This document shows positions 31,760-42,018 of a stretch of DNA of 64,000 nt, piece by piece. This stretch comes from Cercophora sp. LCS_1 (lineage: Eukaryota; Ascomycota; Sordariomycetes; Sordariales; Lasiosphaeriaceae), in contig JAPZLL010000014.1 of NCBI GenBank assembly GCA_036250225.1, positions 744,001-808,000 of the forward strand. Reading direction: 5' to 3'. The translations under genes were made by a program, and so were the position numbers. Under the pieces are notes generated by a model that ran no database searches, was not told the DNA's origin, and worked only from the letters and a program-made list of their open reading frames with translations. Position 1 is the stretch's first letter; each line of letters starts with the position of its first letter.

Positions 31760-32765
31760 TCATCTCGTCGGGACACTGCAAGGCAAAAACTCCGACAAGT
31801 CCGTCCGGTCCAGTCCATGGATCTTTCCGCACCTTCCTTCGGCGCACTGCCAGAATTTGGTTCCAGGGGGATGGGACTTGGCATTCTGCCCGGTCACCAT
31901 CTCCCGGCACAGTTTCCCACAATCACAATAGTAGTCGTGACCTGACATACCCAGCCGGTGGGCCCAAGTGACAAAATGGTTTTTCGCGCAGTTGTAGAGC
32001 AGACGATTGGCATTGTCGTTGGGATTGTCGGACCGGCACCATCTGAGAGTCGACTCAGCTCCGCACCCAGGTCTGTAGCAGTCAGGACCGCGGGATGGCA
32101 GTTGAGCCTCGGTGCCGTTGGCCTTGGCGTCGGCATAGATCTCGTCGAGGGAGAACTTGTGAGAACCGGATGCCGTTGAGCGTCGAGTGTCCTGGCGGGG
32201 GAAGGGGCGCCAGGGTTCGCCGGCAACCATCATGGGCTCCCGGATGGGGCTCTCTGCCATGATGCCCAGGTATTCCTCCATCTCGTTCTCATCGAAGCTC
32301 CCGGCTGTCTTCGGGTTTCGTCTCCTCGGCGTCCATGCGTTCGCGGTCCTTGGCCTCTTTGTGCAGACTGGCCTCTTCATCGCAGTGACCTCCATAGTCC
32401 TCCTCATCAGCGGATGGTTCGGTATAACCACAATGCTCGGCTGTCTCGTCGGCAGATTCGCTGTCGCCATCGGAGTCTTTGCGAGTCTCAGTGCCTTCCA
32501 CGTACGAATTGTCATCAGAGTCGTCATCGGTAGCATCGCTATCGGCGTTGTTGCTGGACTGAGGACAGGGGGAAGCTTGCTCTCTCTTCTTGGTCCGTTT
32601 GGTTGGCGTCTTCTCGGGTGTGGGTGACGAACTACGTCATCTCTTGTTGGAGGATGGTGGAGTGTCGGGATCTTGGACCCTGCGAGCACCTGGGCTGAAC
32701 GTGGCCGAGGGTATGGCATCGGGCGCCGTGAAGTTGGGCATTTTGGCGGTGGCTTTGTTAGGCAT
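31760..32765 (-). pseudogene. Zinc-module (GRF-like) protein C, broken by a stop and a frameshift
   Basis: ATG 32765 opens MPNKATAKMPNF and a disordered N-terminus. TGA at 32639-32637 interrupts it, after which the same frame continues as a basic then strongly acidic tract (KTPTKRTKKRE, SDATDDDSDDNSYV) to 32289. Near 32300 the conserved frame changes by one base to SFDENEMEEYLGIM. It then reads the SLDEIYADAK motif, a first unit CYRPGCGAES...LLYNCAKN and a second unit YCDCGKLCR...KFWQCAEGRCG, ending at 31760. The long open frame 32719-31760 is therefore partly out of phase in its N-terminal half. One nonsense change plus one indel argue for a decaying paralogue of the two neighbouring zinc-module genes. 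Confidence 0.55.
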
Positions 32766-33792
32766 TATGGCCGTTTGGCGGTGGTTCTTAGGTAGTGACT
32801 GGGGTTGAGGGGCAAACGCCCACGCGGTTGGGGAGCAAGAAGGGGTCGCGAATGGGAGACGAATCACGGTCCTTGGGGTCCAGTCTCGAGGGACTCAGCC
32901 AGAGACCGCGCCGAAAGCTGCGAGCTTGAGAAAGATCTGACGTAGGGAAACGAAAAATGGCAGCTGGGGTGTTCAGTTTATAAAGGCAAACAGCTTGCCC
33001 GCGAAGAAAACATGATGTATTAGTCCTTCTCTGCTGCGGTACCTCCCGGTCAAGTTGTCTCATGCATGTTCCCGCGAACCGAGCCACACCGCATCACCGA
33101 GGTGACTGCTGAGGCATGAATGACAGCGAGAGCAAAAAGGAAAAGAAAGGAGATCCAATGAAGGTAAGATGATAAACCAAAAAATCACCCAAAAATATAC
33201 CCAAGGAACGGCAGGGGATAGCTGTCAAAAGGAACCTTGGTCTTCCGCCGCAAACTTCACAGCGCATCCGAACCGAGAGATTCTAAGGACCAATGCTTGA
33301 GGTCACACCTCCCTTCAGCGTAGGCATAAAAAACCTTTCCCGGGCCACACTGGGCTCTAACGTCCGTTACAAACTCCCGCCCAGTCCTTGGAGACCTGAG
33401 TGGATGCGCTCATATTAGGAATTCGAGGTGGATGCAAGGCGAAACCTAAATTTGACACCAAGCGTTGATAGTGTTTGTGAGGTACAGGGAGCCTTCTCCT
33501 CGAGGCTCTGGTAGAATCAACGAGACATACATCATAGGCATTCATGATCTGTTTCGTAACAAAACCAGCACTCTCCTGGCCGAAGGGCAGACTAATATAT
33601 CTTGTAGCTTTCACTATTGGGCTCTGTGAGCCAGATCCAAGATCACCCAAAGTATAACTATTGTAGCCGCCTGTGTATACACCAGCAGTTAGTTAAATAA
33701 ATCGCCATCCTATCCTGAATGGGTTTACTTTTAATTCATGGTGTAGTAGAGAATATCAACGCGGCAGTTCTGTTATTCGGAGCGGGTAATAT
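32766..33792. other. Intergenic region
   Basis: No supportable gene. A minus-strand frame at about 33650-33357 has a mildly coding-like look (contains MNAYDVCLVDSTRASRRR) but no ATG at its head and no family match, so I leave it uncalled. Confidence 0.35.
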
Positions 33793-36071
33793 CTAGATGA
33801 TGCGGAGCTCGACCGCCCCTTCCCAATTCTCGATCGACCCATCGCGTGGCACGTGTCCCTCCAACAGGAATGGGCCCAGAGCTCCCCCTCCGAAATGCCA
33901 GCCAAGGGCCTTGAAAACGCCGCGCTTCGTGTAGGCGCCAGGCTCCGCATCTGATGGTTGGAGGACCAGCCCATAAATGTGGCAGCGATTGCTGTACATC
34001 ATGCATTGTAAAGGAAGCGGAGATGCGCCCTCAGGCCAGGATAACTCGGGCGTAGAGGGCAAAAATTGGACGTAGGTATCATACCCAGCAGGGCTGCATT
34101 CGAGGGCTGGACGGTCAAAATCTGCAAGGGAATCTTGGTGCTTGTCTCGTGGCAAATGCACGTCCCACTTCATCTTCTTGCGGCGAATATCCTTTGCCAG
34201 CCCGTTCAGAGGCACCAGAAAACCGGACAAGCAGATGTGGCCGCCTGTGAGCTCCCCAAAGACCTCACTCGCTGTACGAGGAATCACCTCGACACCTGTT
34301 AGACGGGTAACATCACACCAAGGCAACTCCCAGGATCCCCTCATCCGATGGCGATTTAGAAAGTAGACAGGCCCATCAACACATGCCCAAGACCAAGTGG
34401 GTGCACGGTATGTTGAAGGGGTACTGGGTTGTTGATGTTGCCGATACGCACAATGCCAAAGTAAGCCCCGGAGAATATCTTGCTTCCACAGTCCAGCAAT
34501 ATACTAGTCTTGCAGGCGCGTCATATAAATCTTGGCGATGCCTGAAAGGGCGGGCAGTTTGTCTGATGGTCGGGTGAGATGGGTTTGAGTGTATGTGCAA
34601 ACAATGTCTTGGCTCCACCGGTGGTAATCTTCTTCTGGAAACGAAATTCAGTTCCATAAAGTACGTATTATGGTGGATCGACAGTTGCTTACCGTGTTGC
34701 GATTGCCTGAAATGAGGCTAGGAAGGCTTAAGTATTGCTTCCAAGTAGTCCCCAGCTGTGGATGGACCGCGGTGAGGGTCATGGGAAGGCCTCGTGGGTA
34801 AACTTCAGAGTAGTTGGCAGAGTGGCATTCGAAGTAGATGTGTTGTTTAGTGAAATGCAAAATCCTCGGAGCCTAGCGGTCGGCCGGAATGCCATTGTTA
34901 GCATACAAGTAGCTACTAGCTAACCAAAAGGAGAGAAAGGGGCGGTTTACCAGTATTTGCTCCTGCATTACCCATCTACGGTCCCTTAACGGAGCCTTTT
35001 CCACATTGCAGCACCAATCCCGTGATCCAAACAGATGATAGCTTCCGAGTGAGCCAACTTGCATTGCCATGGAGACCGCATTGTCCCGCCGAGAAATTGG
35101 CGGTAGAAGCCCCTCTTGGCCGTCGTGGAAGCCTGTTGCGGCCAGATTACAAACCCCGTTCCCGTAGACTCGGCCCATGGTGGTGCTCTCCTTTATCCAG
35201 TCTGCAGCGCCGGGCAAATCTTGAATGATATAGAGTGAGTCGATCCAGATGTGTTCGAAGCCGAGTTCGAGTGTAATTCGCAAAGCGTCCTGGAAGACAG
35301 GCTTCAGCTGCGCAACTGGTATGGAATTCCCCATTTCATCGCGGTTGATTTGTTTTAGCGTGAGGGATTCTTGGGAGCCCCAGCAATGGCTCAGGGTCAA
35401 GTACCTCGTTGTTCGTGGCAAATCTTTTGTGTCGACGACACTGACAAGAAGGGGAGAGCCTGCTTGGCCTGCGTCAATCCTCACGAGGCGGGTTGGAAGG
35501 AATTCGCTCACAGCTGTTTTACATAGCTCGTGCTGTGTAGTGCATTTCCGAATCCACGCATTTGCTGCTTGGAGCCTGTTGCGGTATGTGTTGGCATCAC
35601 TGAGACGAATCGGGCCAGAGTTGGCGACATGCCGTCCATAACTGTTATAGTGGAGGGTTAGCCTAAAGGTCTTGCAGGTTGTAAAAGCTACTGTAAGCCA
35701 CCTATAAACTTGACTTTTCTTAGTTGAGCTCGATGCGGCCACAAAATAAAACAATTCAAGGGAATTGCATCGGCGGCTTATTGCCTTGAACCAGACAGTT
35801 AGGATTGATGGGCTTGGATTTTCAATAATCATCGTCGCAGTTTTGAATTTCGCACTCGCAGCTCCAGAGGATGTCAGTGCTCGAAGGAATTTCCCACTTC
35901 CGGCACGCCCGTATGCAGACATAGCACCCTTCCTCGGCTGATTGATGAAAGCTCAAGCTGTCTCGTTTGGTCCGCGAGGCTCCCCCCTCTCCTCGTTTTC
36001 GACACAAAGCTGCTGACGGCGGAGTACAATGCGTCGGCACAAACCAAGCATAGATGAACTTGATGAGGCAT
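33793..36071 (-). pseudogene. Relic of a second HET-domain gene
   Basis: From ATG 36071 the minus strand shows pieces of a typical HET protein in order. They are an N-terminal Cys-containing LCLVCADAL segment, HQSAEEGCYVC in a shifted frame, then the HET core in 34951-35700: TRYLTLSHCWG, FEHIWIDSLYIIQD, CNLAATGFHDGQEGLL, DRRWVMQEQIL. A clean intron 34950-34873 joins to APRILHFTKQH. The last block (SDKLPALSGIAK, YIAGLWKQDILRGLLW, YRAPTWSWA) runs to the stop at 33795-33793. A TAG at 34506-34504 sits between SGIAK and YIAGLW, inside a conserved stretch. At least two phase changes cannot be explained by introns (near 35990 and near 34690-34630). The canonical Cys of DSLCIIQD is Tyr. I call it non-functional. 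Confidence 0.7.
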
Positions 36072-36500
36072 GCTCTTCCAATGCCTGATGACCTGCGGGT
36101 ATGCTTTGGGTGTCGCTCGGGTTGGATGGGAAATTGAGCGAGTTTGGAAGCAGGCTGGGGGAGATCAATTGGGCACCAATGTTCAAAGGGCCACGACTTG
36201 ACCCCGCTCGTGTGCGCTGCGTGGCGCTAACACTTGCGGCTCATGAAGACCTCCAGTGCCGGCCAAGAGACGTTGAATGCTTGGTACCCAGAGCGAACTC
36301 ACGATAGGGTTCGAAATGCGGTAAGTTCTGATCTTGCAACAGGACGCTACCCAGCCCCATATTGCGACAAAACAAGTGTTGATTACACTGAACAGGACCG
36401 GTACAGAGCATCGGCTCTTTGGTGGAATGCGGCGACTCCCTTCCGCAAGGGAAAGTCGAAAGCTGTGAACCGTCGTGCTGCTGGCTGACACGTTGCGATG

Positions 36501-36634
36501 AAAAAGCCAGCGCCTAGCATACGCCAATCCAAGCCAAGCCAAGGAAAGGATTGACTTGGATTGGGCACTTTTCCTCCGGATTGGCTTGCGGATTGGCTTG
36601 CGAAGGCTTGGCTCATGCTAGGCGCTGGAAAAAG
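36501..36634. mobile_element. Putative short inverted-repeat (MITE-like) element
   Basis: A 14-bp perfect inverted repeat, CCAGCGCCTAGCAT at 36507-36520 and its complement at 36615-36628, bounds a 122-bp unit. The unit also contains internal, imperfectly complementary GCCAATCCAAGCC / GGATTGGCTTGC tracts. A 6-bp direct repeat, AAAAAG, lies immediately outside both ends (36501-36506 and 36629-36634), as a target-site duplication would. No coding capacity. It lies between the divergent HET relic and the NLR gene, upstream of the latter. A simple hairpin-forming regulatory palindrome is the alternative. Confidence 0.5.
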
Positions 36635-36860
36635 CGCGCAAAGCATGTGGCGTTGAAAAACGATGGGCTTGGATGTGTTGTCGGGCAGCGACGCTTCAGC
36701 CCGAAAGAATGGCTGGCGACATTCAGCAACCCTCTACCCCGCCCTTGCCTACCTTCCTCTCTCTCACAACTTCGCAATCCGTCGTGCGATTGAGTACCAG
36801 CGTAACTAATCATCGGCCATCCATCGCCTTCCTAATTGGTTCGACCCTGCAGTGGAAACG

Positions 36861-39800
36861 ATGGACAGATTTCTGGGGAAGCGCAAGACTCCGCACCATC
36901 CCTTTGAAGAAACAAGTCGCTCTTCGACTCCACCCAATCTACAAGCACATACCAACACAGACACCGGTCCATCGGAGAACCCACCGATTCCCTCCTTCCC
37001 GGACGGAGTGAAGGTTCTGCACGACCGCCCCGAGGCAACCGTCGACATCTGCTTTGTCCATGGTCTGACAGGGGACCGGGAGAGTACATGGACCGCCGAT
37101 GGGCAGTCCACACCCTGGCCAAAGACCCTTCTCCCGCCGAAGCTCAAAAAAGCCCGCATACTTACATACGGTTACGACGCATACATAGTGCGAAAAGGAG
37201 TTGCTTCGTCGAATCGACTGATCGATCATGCTACGAACCTTCTGAACGACTTGACGACAGACAGAGTCGATGCGCCATCTCGCCCCATCATCTTCGTCGC
37301 CCACAGCCTGGGCGGCCTTGTCTGCAAACAGGCCATTCTCCTCTCACGGAACAACCCAGAGATCCATCTTCAGGGCATATTCAATTGCACCATAGGCATC
37401 GTGTTCATGGGCACTCCCCACAGAGGATCCTGGGTGGCTAACTGGGCTAAGATCCCGGCTTCGGCTCTTGGTCTGGTAAAATCTGTCAATAAGTCGCTGC
37501 TGGAAATGTTGCAGACTGATAATCAGGCCCTTGAGCTCATTCAAGTCAACTTCTGGTCAATGGTGCGGGGACGGCAAAAAGCCAGTCAACCTCCCAATGT
37601 TACATGTTTCTTTGAGGAACTGCCTTTACCCGGGGTTGGGGTAGTCGTGTCCAAGGAATCCGCCACCCTTGAGGGCTACAATACCAGCACCATTCACGCC
37701 AATCACAGGGACATGGTCAAGTTTACCTCTGCAGAGGAGAACGGGTTTAAAAGGTTGCTGGGAGAGCTGGCTCGATGGGTATCGCAAGTTGGTAAGGAGA
37801 ATTAGCCAATTACTTCTGAAAATATACCTGGCTAACATGCTCTGGAGGCCAAGTACTATCCCAGACCGCACAAGATTGCCTCAAGTCGCTAGCCTTTCGG
37901 CAAATGCAGAACCGTTCCCATGAAATCGGTAATGCCGTTGAGGGGACATGCGGCTGGCTGCTTCAACACGAGACGTACAGTAGCTGGGCCGTTTGCGACC
38001 GAGGTCTGTTATGGATCAAGGGAAAGCCCGGCTCTGGAAAGTCGACACTGCTAAAATATGCCCTCGATAAACACGAAGCCAGAGACGGCGCCCTTATTCT
38101 CTCGTTCTTCTTTCACGGTCGTGGCGATGACCTCCAAAGGACGCCTCTTGGCTTCTGGCGGTCTCTCCTTCATCAAGTCCTTCGGCAAACCCCCAGCGCA
38201 CTGCAGGATCTCATCAACGAGTTTGAAACAAAGTGCAAACAGAACGGCAAGCCGGGCGAGGACTGGGACTGGCATGAGGAGGAATTGTGGCCCTTCTTCA
38301 AGTCGTCTCTCTTGAAGGTCCTGGAAACTCGCCCGGTCCGGTTATTTGTCGACGCCTTAGACGAATGTGGCAAGGAAAATGCAGTCAGGCTTATCGAGAT
38401 TTTCAAGTCTTTGCTAAAGCATCTCCCATCCCAGTCCATGAGCTGTCGCATCTGCTTTTCTTGTCGCCACTACCCGATCTTGGATTTAGACGCTAGTATG
38501 TTCGAAGTATGCACCGAGAATGAAAACCAAAGGGACATTTCGGCATTTGTGCACAGCCAGCTTGCCGGGTTTCGGGCGCGAACATCATCCGCGATCCCAA
38601 CCTGGATTGCGGGGCGTGCCTCTGGCGTTTTTATGTGGGCTCGCCTTGTTGTGAAGCGAGTTCTGGACCTTGACCTTGAGGGAGCCGGGCTGGGGGAGAT
38701 CGAAGACGAAATCCATTCTATTCCTCCGGAGCTCGATCAACTCTACCGACAACTCATTCATAATATGAAACCGGCCTCCCAGAAACTGGTCCAATGGATT
38801 TGCTTTGCCACGCGGCCATTATCAATAGACGAGTTGCGATGGGCTATGGTTATCGAGGCTGATTACCCGCAGCGGACGTTACAGGCCTGTCGGAGCGCGA
38901 GACATCACATACGCGATAGCGTCCGGATGAAGAGGCAAGTTCAGACACTTAGCTGCGGTCTTGCCGAAGTCAGTCAAGCGCAGGTTGTCCAGTTCATCCA
39001 CCAGTCCGTCAAGGACTTCTTCGTCGAGACAGGCCTCCCAGCTTTGGACGGCAACATAACGTCAGCTGAGGCGGCGATCAGGGCGCACTTTCGGTTCTCC
39101 AAGATTTGCATACGCTACTTGGCTATGGAAGAGATCGGTTGTTCAACAAACTACCGCGACTTCACCTTCCTGCCTTACGCTACAAAGTCGTGGGTGGCCC
39201 ATGCACAGCAGTGCAACGATAGAAGCGTCTCTCAAACGGATCTTGTGGCTTTGTTTACTTGGCCATCAAACAATCTCATAGAGTTATGGGCGCGCATTTA
39301 CCAAGCTATCGATTTATATCCAGATGACTGTCCACCAGATGGGACTAGCCTGCTGCACGTTATATCGGGACACGGGGTCTCTGAACTGGTAGCGGCCACT
39401 CTGAAAAGCACAGACCAAATCACTACGGTTATTGACGTTATGGATGGTGGTGGCCGGACACCACTGTCACACGCTGCCAAGAAGGGTCACGAGGCCGTTG
39501 TACGATTATTGCTCAATGCCGGTGCTTCTGTCAATACGAAAGATAATCGTGGCCAGACACCACTGTCATGGGCTGCCGAGAATGGCCACGAGGCCGTTGT
39601 ACGATTACTGCTCGATGCCGGAGCTACTGTCGATACAAAAGATAATTTCAGCCGGACGCCACTGTCATGGGCTGCCGAAAATGGCCACGAGGCCATTGTT
39701 CGATTACTACTTGATGTTGGCGCTACAGTCGATACAAAAGATGATCACAGCCAGACACCACTGTTACACGCTACTTGGAAGGGCCACGAGGCCGCTGTTC

Positions 39801-40369
39801 GATTGCTACTCGATGCCGGTGCTACTGTCGATACAAAAGATGCTTTGAGCCAGACGCCACTGTTATGGGCTGCCGAGAGGGGCCACGAGGCCGTCGTTCG
39901 ATTACTACTCGATGCCGGTGCTCCTGTCGATACAAAAGATGATTTGAGCCAGACGCCACTGTTATGGGCTGCCGAGAGGGGCCACGAGGCCGTCGTTCGA
40001 TTACTACTCGATGCTGGTGCTACTATCGATACGAAAGATCATCTCAGCCGGACGCCACTGTCACAGGCCGCCAAGAATGGCCACGAGGCCGTCGTTCGAT
40101 TACTACTCGATGCCGGTGCTACTATCGATACGAAAGATTATTTCAGCCGGACGCCACTGTCACAGGCTGCCGAAAATGGCCACGAGGCCGTCGTTCGATT
40201 ACTACTCGATGCTGGTGCTACTATCGATACGAAAGATAATTTCAGTCGGACGCCACTGTCATGGGCTGCTGAAAATGGCCACGAGGCCATTGTTCGATTA
40301 CTGCAATGTCACGCCCATACCAGTGGTACCCTGGCCGTGCTCTACTCGCCCCATGATGCCGCACCATGA
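36861..40369 (+). CDS. NLR-type STAND protein: alpha/beta-hydrolase - NACHT - ankyrin repeats
   Basis: Exons 36861-37791 and 37848-40369, intron 37792-37847 (GTAAGG, GCTAACA branch, GGAG acceptor, phase 1); 1150 aa. Residues about 60-290 are a serine-hydrolase-like domain: DICFVHGLTGD, the nucleophile elbow VAHSLGGL (Ser near 149), GTPHRG and a His in HANHRD. A NACHT NTPase follows, with P-loop GKPGSGKST near residue 369, Walker B LFVDALDEC near 475, and later RASGVFMWARLVV and FIHQSVKDFF. Residues about 848-1130 are nine ankyrin repeats. Such fungal NLRs are candidate non-self or pathogen sensors in which ligand binding to the repeats triggers the effector domain, here a hydrolase like that of SesB-type proteins. 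All key residues are present, so this copy looks functional. Confidence 0.9.
39458..40303 (+). repeat. Array of nine 99-bp ankyrin-repeat units with high identity
   Basis: The GHEA codon block recurs at 39485, 39584, 39683, 39782, 39881, 39980, 40079, 40178 and 40277, an exact 99-bp (33-codon) period without length slips. Units share long identical stretches (for example GGCCACGAGGCCGTCGTTCG and CTACTCGATGCYGGTGCT). Differences concentrate in the codons between TKD and TPL and in the first helix (WAAEN, HATWK, WAAER, QAAKN, QAAEN). The last unit is cut short after LLQ. This pattern is expected from recent unequal exchange or gene conversion within the array. Confidence 0.9.
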
Positions 40370-40530
40370 TTTGACAGAACCGGAAACAAAGTGAATTCTA
40401 TTATTTCTATTTGGGTTTGCCTTTCAGGAAAGGGTCTGGGAGACATCTAAGAGACAATGTCAATATCTAGCCTTTTATGACCAAGTTTTAGCAGTTTCTG
40501 AATAATTTGTCAGCAATCGCCGCTTTCTAA

Positions 40531-41437
40531 GTATTTTCAACATGTGACAAGAGCGACAATAGTGGCGACGAGGCTAAAAAAACCCTAGCAAGCTCAGGCA
40601 TTGACCTGGAGGCACAGAATTCAACTCGTATACTCTGCAATCTGATGGAACGAGTGCTCGCCAGCAACCAAGATCTCGTCAGCTGAGTTAGAGGGCTTGA
40701 GCGGGAGGGCTCCATCTTCTCCCAGTCAGCTCACGACAATGCGACATCCATCGAACCCAACGGGCCTACTTCATTTGTCGACACGGAGGCAGCAGCGCTA
40801 AGATTCACCTTTGATCAAGACTTAGAGGCTTCTTGGATGTATAATCGGACTATCAACCGTCAATCAATGACTTCATTCACAAGCACAGCATTGTACACGA
40901 CAGCACTGTCCGTGTTTTCGAGATTGAGCCTGTCGCGAGTCTCCAACATCTCATTCTACACACTCCCAGTATACGCGGATGACATCTCCAACAGCCACTT
41001 CTACATCTTCGGCGGCGGAAGAGCTTTACAAATGGCCGCAAGTAACGGAAGCTCATGGTCAACTGAGTCAAATGCGTCGGCTCAGACACTCAAGGCAATA
41101 AGATACAACGATGATTCAAGAATTACATCATCAGGCGCAAATAATGCTGAATGCCTGTCTGCCTCCCGACTTCTGGGACGGTTCGCTCGAAGGCGGCTGA
41201 AATCAACAATTACTCCACCCGAACAGGCCGTGCATGTTACCCACGTTGCACACAACATGATGACCGGGGAGATCACAGTAGGAAGATACCCTAACACTCA
41301 TTACTTCCGTCACCTCTTACTTTCTAGAGTACTAATACCATGCATAGGGTGTACCCAAGGAATGGGAACGATTACTACAAAAGCTAAACAAAGCTAGACA
41401 GGGGCCTGCCGCGAGCCTCCCCAATGGCACGGTGTGA
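40531..41437 (+). pseudogene. Broken CRIB-motif (Cdc42/Rac-binding) protein gene
   Basis: One frame runs from 40531 through 41277. A 70-nt intron 41278-41347 (GTAGGA donor, ACTAATAC branch, CATAG acceptor) leads to exon 41348-41437. The join reads ITPPEQAVHVTHVAHN...TGEITGVPKEWERLLQKLN. This is a CRIB/PBD of the PAK kinase type (I-x-P-x4-H-x2-H-V, then TGEFxGLPxEW). The kinase domain is absent: the frame stops at TGA 41435. Upstream residues (LEREGSIFSQSAHDN, ASWMYNRTINRQS, FSRLSLSRVSNIS) resemble the regulatory segment found before such motifs in some fungal proteins. TGA at 40684-40686 interrupts it and no start is evident, though ATG 40837 could still give a 176-aa product. It lies 160 bp downstream of the NLR. 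Confidence 0.6.
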
Positions 41438-42018
41438 CTCTCCACTCAAGGTCGTGTGGCAGGCAGCGAGGACATTCCATCAAACACACCCGGGCCATCA
41501 ACAATTCCATTCAATAATTCCCGACCCCCAAGACTTGAAGGGACTTAATCAGTAGGCTCTGCCGCCTGCTCCACCGCCCATTTCACTCGCCTACCTGCGA
41601 CAGTGCGTCCCAAGTCAGCCCTAGGTTTCCTCAATCAGGCCACCGGGGGTTGATCACTGCAGCCTGAAGGAAAAACAGCAGCCTGCGTAAAGTCCGATGA
41701 CCGTCAGACCCTATAATCTCGCACTTTTTCAAGCTTACAGTGACAGAATCCGAGCTTCACTACACCACTATTTGTACTGGTGTAGGGTACTTTTGCATGC
41801 GCGCATTATGAGGGAGGGCCCCAACCACAATCACCCTCAAACTTGCTCATACTTGCTTCCCGACAACCTCACTCTCTCGAGTCCTTTCTGATTACTGATA
41901 TCACGATGGTCATTGAGACGGCGATAAATACTCCGTACTTTCTTTTCGAGATTGTGATGCAATTAGCAAATCAAGAAACCCAGCCCATATCTACCAAACG
42001 GCTAGTTTCCCAGTCATA

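Noticed and set aside
31760..32719. Taking the long open frame at face value as an intact 319-aa zinc-module protein
   Set aside because: Its N-terminal half is out of phase: the acidic and basic tract typical of the family is read in a neighbouring frame, so the gene is shifted.
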